Source: Leptolyngbya ohadii IS1
GTDB taxonomy: Bacteria; Cyanobacteriota; Cyanobacteriia; Elainellales; Elainellaceae
DNA length: 64,000 nucleotides
NCBI RefSeq assembly: GCF_002215035.1
Contig: NZ_NKFP01000001.1
Span: forward strand, 555,501 to 619,500
Direction: 5' to 3'
Shown: positions 18,818 to 26,076 of the stretch, piece after piece
Layout of the letters: each line of letters begins with the position of its first letter
How positions within the stretch are numbered: the first letter of the stretch is position 1
Translations under genes and position numbers: made by a program
The notes under the pieces: model-generated
Databases searched by the model: none
What the model saw: the letters and a program-made list of their open reading frames with translations, nothing else
What the model was told of the DNA's origin: nothing

Positions 18818-20338
18818 TTAGCCTAACCCCGTCCACGATTTCAAAATAGGCAACACATAGGAAATGGGCGATCGTTCCTCAACCGTAATTCGTGCCGTAG
18901 TCGTCGTTCCCTGCGTCACAGGTTGTTCCGGTCCCTGCGAAGATGACCAGCGATAGCCGCTTGCTGTTTGACCTCGCTCTAGATCCACGTAGACTGCTAG
19001 ATACGCGCCCTGCTGCTCCATTACTTCTGGCAATGCTTCTCGAAGACCTGCGAGATTTGCCGCGCCCTGCTGAGTCACCGGAAACTCAGAGACGCGATCC
19101 ACTCTCCCCACAATGCCGCCAAATTCCTCGCGTTTCACAGTGCTGGGCGTAATCTGAACAGTCATGCCCTCCCGAATCTTTTTACCCTCGCTGACCGGAA
19201 GAAATATTACGCCTGCTAAATCTGCTTCTCCGATCGGGCAGGAATTGGCGGATGCGTTAGATGGTTCGCAAGGGGCGATCGATCCAATGGCTACACCGGG
19301 TTCGAGTCGTTGTCCCGGCTGTACACTGAGTTCGATTAATTTACCGTCTCGATCGCTGACAATCTGGCTATCTCGTTTTAGCTGGAATTCCAGTTGGGCG
19401 ATCGTACTAGCGGTGTCCTGAATTTCCTTGTTGCGGGTACTGGTCGCGGCTAAATCCTGTTCTACCTGCGTTGCTGCCTGGGTTTCGAGTGCCTTAATTT
19501 GCGCTTGCAGTTCATTGATGCGGTTCAGATTGGTGAGATACTGCCGCTGGGCATCCGCTTCTTTGATATCAAGCTGTTTGAGCTGCGACTCGACTTCGTT
19601 AAGCTGTGCCTGGGCGTTGAGGTATTCCTGCTGCGCCTGAAAGACGGCATCTTTGGAAAGTGCGCCCTGTCGCTGTGCCTCCTGCCGAGCCTCCCATCGC
19701 TGTTGGTAAACGGGCAGAACATCCCGCAGGTTTTGCAATCGCTGTTGCAGTGCCTCTCGATCGCGGCTAATCGAATCCACTCCTTTTTCACGTAGAACCG
19801 GAGTTAAGGACTGCACCGTCTGAAGCTCCTGCTGGAGTGCCTGCTGCTGCTGGGCGATCGTCGTTTGATTCAGGGTATCCCGCTGGGTCTGAGCCTGCCG
19901 CGCCGCCTGATCCTGAAATCGCAGTTGCGCCAGTTTATCCCTTGCCAGCTTTAGCTGATTCTGAAGCTCAGTTTGATCGATCGTCGCTAACACCTGACCC
20001 TTCTGAACGCGATCGCCCTCCTCTACTTCGATCGACTGAATCCGTCCCGTACTGCCTGCCTGTACCGGAGCCACCTTACCGGGATAGACCAGCATTCCCC
20101 GACCCGTGACGGTAATCGGAATTCGTCCAAAGACTCCCCAGCCCACGCCTGCGGTGACAAGAATGCCTAAAGCAGCAAGTGAAAGCCACCGTTGCGGACT
20201 GACAATCTGTACAAGCTGATCGAGCTTTTCGGGAGAGGCGGTTTGCTCCAGCGCTTCCTGGCGAAATAAGGATTTTTTTTGCTGCGGCTGTTTTTGATTT
20301 ATCTGTTTTTGCGTCACTATCTGTTTTTGCGTCACCAT
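18818..20338 (-). CDS. HlyD-family membrane-fusion adaptor (NHLM secretion protein), 506 aa
   Basis: I chose ATG 20338 rather than the longer frame to 20389. It overlaps the stop of the upstream gene (ATGGTGA) and has GGGGAGG seven bases ahead. A Gln/Lys-rich cytoplasmic tail with repeated TQKQ (residues 1-30) precedes one transmembrane helix (roughly 50-72, WLSLAALGILVTAGVGWGVF). A biotinyl-lipoyl half-motif (GRIQSIEVEEGDRVQKGQVL), long coiled-coil helices (roughly 110-300), the second lipoyl half and a beta-barrel follow. The protein would bridge the inner-membrane ABC proteins and an outer-membrane channel. No TolC-like gene is in this cluster, so a channel from elsewhere must be used, or none. 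Confidence 0.92.
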   Translation of the reverse strand: MVTQKQIVTQKQINQKQPQQKKSLFRQEALEQTASPEKLDQLVQIVSPQRWLSLAALGILVTAGVGWGVFGRIPITVTGRGMLVYPGKVAPVQAGSTGRIQSIEVEEGDRVQKGQVLATIDQTELQNQLKLARDKLAQLRFQDQAARQAQTQRDTLNQTTIAQQQQALQQELQTVQSLTPVLREKGVDSISRDREALQQRLQNLRDVLPVYQQRWEARQEAQRQGALSKDAVFQAQQEYLNAQAQLNEVESQLKQLDIKEADAQRQYLTNLNRINELQAQIKALETQAATQVEQDLAATSTRNKEIQDTASTIAQLEFQLKRDSQIVSDRDGKLIELSVQPGQRLEPGVAIGSIAPCEPSNASANSCPIGEADLAGVIFLPVSEGKKIREGMTVQITPSTVKREEFGGIVGRVDRVSEFPVTQQGAANLAGLREALPEVMEQQGAYLAVYVDLERGQTASGYRWSSSQGPEQPVTQGTTTTARITVEERSPISYVLPILKSWTGLG

Positions 20339-20352
20339 TGAATTGCCTCCCC
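20332..20352 (-). promoter_or_regulatory. Overlapping stop/start with internal ribosome binding site (coupled translation)
   Basis: On the minus strand GGGGAGG (20352-20346) is followed by seven bases and then ATGGTGA. The ATG (20338-20336) starts the HlyD adaptor, and the TGA (20334-20332) ends the cyclic-nucleotide-binding-domain gene. This fixes the adaptor start and indicates that the two proteins are made in a linked ratio. Confidence 0.75.
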
Positions 20353-21387
20353 ACTGTTCAACTGTGTTCCAATTCGCTTCAGCATCCATTCAAATCGGGC
20401 TTCCGCCAGTGCAAGCTGCGATAGTCGCTGACTGTTTAATTCGTTGCCGCTGGTGTCATAGCCGAGTTGCTGAATCACGGCTTGCTGTTTGTTCGCCAGG
20501 AGTAGGGCAAGAACACGATAGAATCTTGCAGCAAAATCCGGATCGTGCAGCAGCTTTGCCTTCAGCCGCCATTTGGGAACTGATAGGACTTCCGTCTCGC
20601 GCAGCGTTCTCACCGTGACGTTAGAAGGGAAACCATCGATCGCCAGCAGTTCACCCACCAGATCGCCCCGTGACAGTCGGGCTAGCTCCTGTTCCTGAAC
20701 ATCAGGACTTTCAATCAGAAAAGCAGGTGAGGACGATGGATATTCAATCCAATTCAGCGCAGCAGATCCCTCAAGAATCAGGTGCATTTCATCGATCGGT
20801 CTGCCTGCCTGAATTAATACCGTGTCACCAGAAAATTGCTGCACCTGTCCAACGGCGATCAGCCAGTCGAGATCGCTGTCCTGAAGTTCGGCAAAGACCA
20901 TTGAGGCTTCTCGCAACTGCATCTGGCTTAACCGGGCTACATTACATCCGAGCCGCTGGCTTAATCTAGTCAATTGCCGCATCAGGAGAAAGACGGTTGC
21001 CCGATAGAAATGCGCGGCAAACAGGGAATCCGATCGCAGCTTTTCGCTGACAGCCGATCGCGGTAAAGCAAGAACTTTAGCAGGCGTGAGCGATCGCACC
21101 ATCAGGTGAGCCGTAAAATCTTCGAGGAAGGGAATCACACCCACCAGATTGCCCAGGACAAGGCGATCGAACTCTAGAATAGAGGAATCTGTCAGGTCAG
21201 ACTGAACAACTGTCTTATTCTGAGTCAGGGAGACGGCAAGTTCGCCTTCCAGGAGCCAATAAAGCGACTCCGGCGCATTGTTAGAATCAATGAGTAAAAT
21301 TCCTGCGGACAGTTCGATCGGCTTCCCCATCGATAACATCCACTCAATCTCGGCATTGCTGAACTCATAGAGCAAAGGATTCGTCAT
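20332..21387 (-). CDS. Protein with two cyclic-nucleotide-binding-like domains, 351 aa
   Basis: Two tandem cupin-fold CNB-like domains are visible, roughly residues 20-140 and 170-290. Each has the ending GDLVG or GNLVGVIPF followed by a basic, Leu-rich helix (LRSDSLFAAHFYRATVFLLMRQL and LHDPDFAARFYRVLALLLA are parallel). No DNA-binding HTH follows, so this is not an ordinary Crp regulator. The phosphate-binding cassette is not canonical, so true cNMP binding is doubtful. It lies between the precursor peptides and the adaptor with coupled translation, which points to a structural or gating role in the exporter. The N-terminal domain of the NHLM ABC protein in the same operon may be related (inference). 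The start ATG 21387 is acceptable. Confidence 0.82.
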   Translation of the reverse strand: MTNPLLYEFSNAEIEWMLSMGKPIELSAGILLIDSNNAPESLYWLLEGELAVSLTQNKTVVQSDLTDSSILEFDRLVLGNLVGVIPFLEDFTAHLMVRSLTPAKVLALPRSAVSEKLRSDSLFAAHFYRATVFLLMRQLTRLSQRLGCNVARLSQMQLREASMVFAELQDSDLDWLIAVGQVQQFSGDTVLIQAGRPIDEMHLILEGSAALNWIEYPSSSPAFLIESPDVQEQELARLSRGDLVGELLAIDGFPSNVTVRTLRETEVLSVPKWRLKAKLLHDPDFAARFYRVLALLLANKQQAVIQQLGYDTSGNELNSQRLSQLALAEARFEWMLKRIGTQLNSGEAIQW

Positions 21388-21424
21388 AGCTAATAGATGA
21401 ACCTATGAAAGAAAGGATGAACAG

Positions 21425-21703
21425 CTACCTTCTGAAGAACTGAAAGAAGCTAGACAGCATTGTGAACATTTCATTCCATGCCTCCATGCCCGAACCGGAA
21501 TACTGAAACAAGAACGCAGAGAATCGAGACGATCGCGTCATGGATGTACTGCTCCCTATTTCAGAGGAACTTTCCTGAATCGAAATTGAGTCCGTTTTCT
21601 GGACAATCATCATGGAAAACGTAAAATCAATTCCCCCCGAAATCTCTGCCAGTTCTGCGTCGGATAATTCGATCGGCGCATCTGAGTTTTGAGCGTCGCA
21701 CAT
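21425..21703 (-). CDS. Double-glycine leader precursor peptide (CTB-like bacteriocin family), 92 aa
   Basis: ATG 21703 is preceded by AGAGGAGAA, so it is preferred over a TTG at 21760. The leader of about 24 residues ends IELSDAELAEISGG, matching the C39-peptidase recognition pattern with cleavage after GG. The predicted core of about 68 residues (start IDFTFSMM) is rich in Ser, Met and Phe, ends FFQFFRR and has no cysteine. Thioether rings or disulfides are therefore not expected. No modifying enzyme is encoded nearby. It lies 37 bases before the CNB-domain gene on the same strand. Function (antibacterial, signalling or surface peptide) cannot be read from the sequence. Confidence 0.82.
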   Translation of the reverse strand: MCDAQNSDAPIELSDAELAEISGGIDFTFSMMIVQKTDSISIQESSSEIGSSTSMTRSSRFSAFLFQYSGSGMEAWNEMFTMLSSFFQFFRR

Positions 21704-21856
21704 TTCTCCTCTTCGATCGTGCAGGTGAGCAATAAAGGGGGCTGAGCGAGAATTTGTCAATGTAAGCCCTCAACCCAACCCCCAGAGGGTCAGAGTGTGG
21801 AGGAACTCAGGCGATCGCTTCGAGCAACCCCTGAGTGAATCGAAAGAGCCGAGCGC

Positions 21857-22150
21857 TTAGCCAATACCGATATTTTGGAAGGCTCCGCTGTCCACCTGCT
21901 GGAAATCGATCGAGGAGATTGTGCCGCTGCCGTTCGGACCTGCGAAGGTTGCCTGATCCACAGACAGTTTCTTACCGGAGAAGAAGTTGCCGGACTGCTG
22001 GAAAAAGCTATCGACATCACCGAAGCTAAGATTCAGACCACCGGAAACCGCCTCTAGATCCTGTTCTGACAGCTCAATTGCGCCTGCCTCGATCGATTCC
22101 ATAGAGGTCATGGGCATCTCGTTTACGGTGTTGTTCATTTCGTTTGTCAT
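21857..22150 (-). CDS. Double-glycine leader precursor peptide (CTB-like bacteriocin family), 97 aa
   Basis: ATG 22150 has AAGG about eight bases upstream. The acidic, Met-rich leader (about 38 residues, start MTNEMNNTVNEMPM) ends ELSEQDLEAVSGG, a textbook double-glycine processing site for the C39 exporter of this operon. The core of about 59 residues is rich in Gly, Ser, Phe and Gln (start LNLSFGDVDSFFQQ, end FQNIGIG) and contains no cysteine. It shares the leader logic but almost no core sequence with the peptide at 21425-21703. It is probably the first gene of the operon running to 13562 or 7474. Activity of the released peptide is unknown. Confidence 0.85.
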   Translation of the reverse strand: MTNEMNNTVNEMPMTSMESIEAGAIELSEQDLEAVSGGLNLSFGDVDSFFQQSGNFFSGKKLSVDQATFAGPNGSGTISSIDFQQVDSGAFQNIGIG

Positions 22151-22513
22151 AGTTTCTACCTTTTCGTTAGTTGAACAAGAACAGCGCTTCGTTTGCCGCT
22201 CTCAATCTGATGTATTGAACGAGATGTAGAACCTATGCAATTTTCTCAAGCAGTAGAGTTCGACAGCGATTGTCCAGTGCCGTCCAAACCCATAAAGTGC
22301 CACCAAAACCCGTAAAAAGATGACGCCGTCGTTTTCCTTCACACGGCAAGTAGGGTCGTAAGCTTCCTGCCCCTAAGCATCCCCCCTCTCTTTGTAGCGC
22401 TATGAGAGGAACCGGGCAAACGTCAGGTTAACCAGGGCAATCCATAAGTGTGACCCCACGCAGAGGTCTGGTGCGGTGATGGCGGTTTACGATTTCTCAC
22501 ATCCAGGCTATCG
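22151..22513 (-). promoter_or_regulatory. 363-base gap; expected promoter region of the peptide-export operon
   Basis: No coding sequence is evident. The gap precedes the first precursor gene and follows the cyanophycinase stop. The words CGTCCAAACCCATAAA and CCAAAACCCGTAAAA lie close together near 22272-22316 and are similar. No confident -10/-35 pair could be fixed by eye. Confidence 0.35.
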
Positions 22514-23317
22514 CTACAGGATGGGCTGATGGGTCTTGAGGTTGAAACCGTAGCCATTCGGTAGAATATGAAGTTTCACGTTACAGAGGGCGATCGCCTC
22601 ATCGATGAGCAGTCCTTCCAGGTTGTTATACGTTGCAGAGGTTTCATCGACGACTGTAATGGCTCCCTGCCCCACCACCCTAAACTCATCGCCCTTCACG
22701 ATAATGGCTGTATCTTCATCGATGCCGATGCCCAGAACGGCAGGCTTTTGTACCAGAGCTGCCAGAAGCCGTCCCAGACGACCCCGCTGAGCAAAGTGCT
22801 GATCGATCGCAATTCCCGGCAGGAAACCCATGCCCGGACCTAGCTGTACCGCATCCACGGTCGGATTTGAGACCGACGCACCGCCTACAATCATTTCGTC
22901 AGGCATCATGGCTGCGCCCGCGCTCGTACCGCCAATCACAACACCTTCCTCATGCCGCCTGTGAATTGCCTTGTCTAGCAGTGTGCCTTTTATAAAGTCC
23001 ACGATGCGAGACTGATCGCCGCCCGTAAAAAAGATGCCCGTTGCCTGCTCGATCACGCGCAGCGCATCTTCCTGTTCTGCATCTTTGCGGCTCTCGGTTC
23101 TCACCACGTCCACTCGTTCTGCCCCCAGCCGCTCGAAAATCCGAATGTAGTCTCCTCCGACTTCCTCCGGCATACTGGTTGCGGCAGTCATCACGGCAAT
23201 ATACGCCTTCATCCCCCCTGCCAAGCGCACAAATTCTCGTAGTACCAGACATTCACCGTCCCGGTCTTCCGCGCCGCCAACAATGACAAGGGGACCGCGT
23301 TCGGGTTTAGTGTCCAT
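22514..23317 (-). CDS. cphB: Cyanophycinase
   Basis: Cytoplasmic serine-type exopeptidase that cuts the storage polymer cyanophycin (multi-L-arginyl-poly-L-aspartate) to beta-Asp-Arg dipeptides. The 267-residue length is normal. The nucleophile Ser132 lies in GGTSAGAAM, with His174 in IDQHF and Glu201 in GIDEDTA. All three fall at the positions known for the Synechocystis enzyme. The N-terminus MDTKPERGPLVIVGGAED is typical. ATG 23317 has GGGAG eight bases upstream. No cyanophycin synthetase (cphA) is adjacent in this window, and the flanking genes are unrelated, so the usual cphBA pairing is not seen on this side. Confidence 0.95.
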   Translation of the reverse strand: MDTKPERGPLVIVGGAEDRDGECLVLREFVRLAGGMKAYIAVMTAATSMPEEVGGDYIRIFERLGAERVDVVRTESRKDAEQEDALRVIEQATGIFFTGGDQSRIVDFIKGTLLDKAIHRRHEEGVVIGGTSAGAAMMPDEMIVGGASVSNPTVDAVQLGPGMGFLPGIAIDQHFAQRGRLGRLLAALVQKPAVLGIGIDEDTAIIVKGDEFRVVGQGAITVVDETSATYNNLEGLLIDEAIALCNVKLHILPNGYGFNLKTHQPIL

Positions 23318-23349
23318 CGTGCTTACTCCCGGTTGTTGCTGTCATCAAA

Positions 23350-23441
23350 TCTGTCCCACTCAATCTGTCCTACTCAGTCTGTTTCCATTCAATCTGTTTC
23401 CATTCAATCTGTTTCCATTCAATCTGTTTCCATTCAATCTG
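23350..23441. repeat. Tandem 15-base repeat TCTGTTTCCATTCAA with two older 14-base units
   Basis: Upstream of cphB the plus strand reads TCTGTCCCACTCAA, TCTGTCCTACTCAG, then four units of TCTGTTTCCATTCAA, the last running into TCTGCCCC. The near-identity of the four 15-base units suggests recent slippage growth. The array lies between cphB and the DUF1269 gene, where the cphB promoter should be. Confidence 0.85.
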
Positions 23442-23515
23442 CCCCAACAATAGGAGCAGATCGATTCCTCCTCACACTCATACTCTTCGTCTAGCACCTG
23501 TGCGGTTCTTCGGCT

Positions 23516-24043
23516 CTAACCCTGCGCGATCGATGCTGTACTCTCCTCGCTAATCTCTGCACCAAAATCTTCTCGCAGCTTGGCTTCCTGTTCCGCAGAG
23601 AGATTCGACTGAATCAGTTCTCCTCGTTCCTCCGGTGTAAAGGCAGCTTCAACCTTATCCAGCGTCACCTGACCCGTGAGCAGGAATAGCGCAGAAGTTC
23701 CTTCGGTGACTTTGCTCCGCAGGTCTTCAATGAAATCGTCATTGATACCGTAGTCCTTAAATTTGCCTGAGATTGCGCCTGCTGCTGCGCCCACCAGTAA
23801 GCCAAACAGCGGCACAAAAAAGATCAGACCAAACAGCATTCCCCAAAATGCGCCGCCCAGCGCACCAATGCCGACGGTGTTAAATGCCTGATAGGTTTTC
23901 GGACGACTGCGCCCCTGTTCCCACGTGACAATCGCCGCATCCATCACCTGAATCAACTGCTGTTTTTGCAACCCTTCGAGTTTGCTCAGTGCTTTCTCTG
24001 CTCCATCTGCGGTGTTAAATTTCCAAACGGTTAATGTAGACAT
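23516..24043 (-). CDS. DUF1269-family membrane protein, 175 aa
   Basis: ATG 24043 is preceded by AGGAGAATTCAG and is preferred over the longer frame to 24100. The protein starts MSTLTVWKFNTADGAEKAL, typical of DUF1269. A Gly-rich hydrophobic hairpin (roughly residues 55-95, with GIGALGGAFWGMLFGLIFF and LLVGAAAGAISG) would insert in a membrane or pack tightly. A C-terminal alpha/beta part follows (GINDDFIEDL, GTSALFLL), then an acidic tail (FTPEERGEL, REDFGAEI). The family is common in bacteria and its function is not settled. The gene stands alone, with a gap of about 100 bases to the response regulator. Confidence 0.85.
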   Translation of the reverse strand: MSTLTVWKFNTADGAEKALSKLEGLQKQQLIQVMDAAIVTWEQGRSRPKTYQAFNTVGIGALGGAFWGMLFGLIFFVPLFGLLVGAAAGAISGKFKDYGINDDFIEDLRSKVTEGTSALFLLTGQVTLDKVEAAFTPEERGELIQSNLSAEQEAKLREDFGAEISEESTASIAQG

Positions 24044-24144
24044 CTGAATTCTCCTGGTTGAATATTTTGGTGTATCTCTGGTCGATCTATCTTGAATCAA
24101 TCAGTAATTAATCAGTCAGTTTGGCTAGACTGGTAATCAACGTC

Positions 24145-24546
24145 TCATGAACTATTCGCTTGCTCCTTCCGATTTGCTTCTAACAAACCAACAATTTGTG
24201 CAGATAGGGTAGACGGGTTAAACGGTTTTGCGATCGCCCCAGCAAATCCCATTTGCCGCAGTTGTTTAGGGGTAAACCAGCTTGCTCTTGCGGTCATCAA
24301 CAGGATGGGAATCGATCGCGTCACCGAATGCTGCTTGAGCTGTTCGGTAAAGAGCAGGGCATCCGTTTCCGCAGTCGAGGTATCCAGCAGGATGGTATCC
24401 AGTTGAACTGCGCTACAAAGCTGCACACCTTCCTGAATCGAGCTAGACAGAATCACTTGCCATCCTCCCAACTCGCGCAAGCAGACAGACAGCACTTCCC
24501 GTAAACTCAATTCAGGCTCGATCAGCAGAATCGCTTTAGCAGACAT
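24145..24546 (-). CDS. Single-domain response regulator (CheY-like receiver), 133 aa
   Basis: A complete receiver domain with no output domain. It shows the acidic pocket (LLIEPELSLREVL, with Glu in place of one Asp), the likely phospho-acceptor Asp in TILLDTS, the switch Thr in LLMTARA and the invariant Lys in IAKPFNP. Replacement of the usual DD pair by EPE may weaken metal binding. ATG 24546 has GAGGGAGAA upstream. No histidine kinase is adjacent. A small gene of unknown function lies 43 bases upstream on the same strand and may be co-transcribed. Such stand-alone receivers relay phosphate to partners encoded elsewhere. Confidence 0.88.
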   Translation of the reverse strand: MSAKAILLIEPELSLREVLSVCLRELGGWQVILSSSIQEGVQLCSAVQLDTILLDTSTAETDALLFTEQLKQHSVTRSIPILLMTARASWFTPKQLRQMGFAGAIAKPFNPSTLSAQIVGLLEANRKEQANSS

Positions 24547-24589
24547 GGGTTCTCCCTCTCTTCTGGGTTAGAACGGAAACAGCTTCTTG

Positions 24590-24799
24590 TTAATGGAATT
24601 GAAAAAGCTGTTCAAGCAGTTCTTCAGCCTGAAAGTGAAGATCGAAGTCTAGTTGCAGTTCTTCTAAGATCTGTCTGGCTTGGGCAACGGTAATCTGCGC
24701 TGAAATATAGTCATGCTCGTGCAGCTTTTTGAGTGCCTGCCCTAAAGCAGTAATGGCTACTTCAACACGGTCAACCTTTGGTAAAGGATCAGCAAACAT
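24590..24799 (-). CDS. Small helical protein of unknown function, 69 aa
   Basis: Not recognised. The protein (start MFADPLPKVDRVEVAI) reads as two amphipathic helices with regular hydrophobic spacing (ITALGQALKKLHEHDY and ARQILEELQLDF) and an acidic, Leu-rich end (EELLEQLFQFH). It precedes the response regulator by 43 bases on the same strand. Together with clean codon use this supports a real gene and perhaps a partner of the receiver. There is no obvious Shine-Dalgarno sequence before ATG 24799. Confidence 0.55.
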   Translation of the reverse strand: MFADPLPKVDRVEVAITALGQALKKLHEHDYISAQITVAQARQILEELQLDFDLHFQAEELLEQLFQFH

Positions 24800-25154
24800 G
24801 GGGACACACAGGCAACTGATCTGATTTATTCGTCAGATTAAAGCAAAAAGATATGAAACCCGTAGGAACGCAAATTGAAGCATCCGTCACCCAGACGCTG
24901 ACCCTCCCTCAAGGCGCAGCCGTGGTCACATCCAATGCCAGCATCATGAATTGCGCCGGAGCATCCCAGCTACAGCAATGAGCGATTCCTGCTGGAATAA
25001 TGGCAATATCCCCATCCCTGCGCCTTTCCTGCATGTGCTTACCATCCAGCGATCGAATACCAGGAGCAATCCTCCCTCATGCGTCCGCCCGTCCAAAAGC
25101 CAGCTCATGTATATTATGCTGATGTTCATCCGTTGTGAAAGTGGGCTGAGCGTT
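24800..25154. other. 355-base gap without a convincing gene
   Basis: A plus-strand reading frame of 42 codons (24853-24981) starts MKPVGTQIEASVTQT, but it has no Shine-Dalgarno sequence and no recognisable family. A minus-strand 61-codon frame looks random. The stretch may contain the promoter of the small gene at 24590-24799. Nothing firmer can be said. Confidence 0.4.
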
Positions 25155-25514
25155 TTACCCGTTGTAGTGCGCCAGGACGCGCTTAATTTTTCCCGTTGAA
25201 TCGACTTCCACCACTTCTCCCGCTTGGATTTTGTTTTGATTCAGGTAGTAAAACACCACGCTCTGTACACCCCACATTACATCGATCAGTTCAAACTTGA
25301 GATTCGGATAAACCTCCAGTCCTTTGCTGAAATAGTCGCGTAATGCGGCTTTGCCGCGCACGGTTCCCGATGGGTCATTGAGAAGTTTAGCTGCGATCGG
25401 CGACACCAGAATCACATCCTCAGCATAGTGATCCAGAATGGCATCCAAATCATGGGAATTCCAGGCGTTAATCCAGTGGTCGGCAAGCTGTTGAGCCTGT
25501 TCTTTTGTTAGCAT
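25155..25514 (-). CDS. SnoaL-like / NTF2-fold protein, 119 aa
   Basis: A typical small cone-shaped NTF2-fold protein: an N-terminal helix (EQAQQLADHWINAWNSHDLDAIL), then DHYAEDVILVSPIA, a conserved GxxALRDYFSKGL segment and beta strands at the end. The acidic and His residues in the first part (HDLD, HYAED) are those conserved in SnoaL-like members. Enzymes of this fold include cyclases and isomerases, but many have no known activity. ATG 25514 has AGGAG with good spacing. It follows the cupin gene by 19 bases and is probably the last gene of a MocR-cupin-SnoaL operon. Confidence 0.82.
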   Translation of the reverse strand: MLTKEQAQQLADHWINAWNSHDLDAILDHYAEDVILVSPIAAKLLNDPSGTVRGKAALRDYFSKGLEVYPNLKFELIDVMWGVQSVVFYYLNQNKIQAGEVVEVDSTGKIKRVLAHYNG

Positions 25515-25533
25515 TTGCTGCTCCTATTATTTT

Positions 25534-26004
25534 CTAGTAGGGACGATCGTCTTTATGGGTCAAAATCCATGCCCCGTTTATTGTTTGAGTTGCTTTGAGA
25601 TCATTGTTGGGATACTCAACCTGATCTCCCGGAGTCCGATCGCCCATCTCCAGATAAGTCACAGTTTCTGAAGAACGATTCACCAGCTGATGGGCAATTC
25701 CGGTGCCTGCTTTAAAACCGCAGCAATCTCCTGGACTTAATTGGAATTCCTCTGCACCCAGCAACAATGTTGGAAATCCCTCCAAAACGAAGATAAATTC
25801 ATCTTGCTTGGAGTGGCTGTGGGTAAGGGCAGATACCGCTCCCGGTGAAAGGTGAGTTAAATTAACGCCAAACTGGGTTAGCCCGAAATAATCGCCCAAT
25901 TTACGTTTCAGGCGTCCTTTGACCTGGGATGCGTAGGGTTCCGGATAAATGGTTTGCCCCATTGTTGCTGGAACAGATTTCGCCGAGGCGGGTAATTGAT
26001 TCAC
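25534..26004 (-). CDS. Cupin-domain protein, 156 aa
   Basis: A single cupin barrel. The first motif is THSHSKQDEFIFVLEG (two His and a Glu as metal ligands) and the second contains GTGIAHQLVN (His). This is the pattern of small metal-binding cupins that bind or convert small polar molecules. The start appears to be GTG 26004, preceded by AAGGAAAG. The gene lies between the MocR-type regulator (72 bases upstream) and the SnoaL-like gene (19 bases downstream), all on the minus strand. This suggests the three deal with one metabolite, probably an amine or amino-acid derivative (inference). Confidence 0.85.
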   Translation of the reverse strand: MNQLPASAKSVPATMGQTIYPEPYASQVKGRLKRKLGDYFGLTQFGVNLTHLSPGAVSALTHSHSKQDEFIFVLEGFPTLLLGAEEFQLSPGDCCGFKAGTGIAHQLVNRSSETVTYLEMGDRTPGDQVEYPNNDLKATQTINGAWILTHKDDRPY

Positions 26005-26076
26005 AATTCTTTCCTTTAGGAATTCGAGAAGGTCAACCTTGCACTGGATTAGGCAGCAGTGAACAGAAGATAAACA

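Noticed and set aside
18960..20110. Several plus-strand frames over the adaptor gene
   Set aside because: Antisense shadows of Gln/Leu-rich coiled-coil coding sequence, without start signals.
23350..23973. Tandem repeats near 23350 and (separately) near 33891 considered as CRISPR arrays
   Set aside because: The units are 14-17 bases, directly abutting, without spacers and without cas genes nearby.
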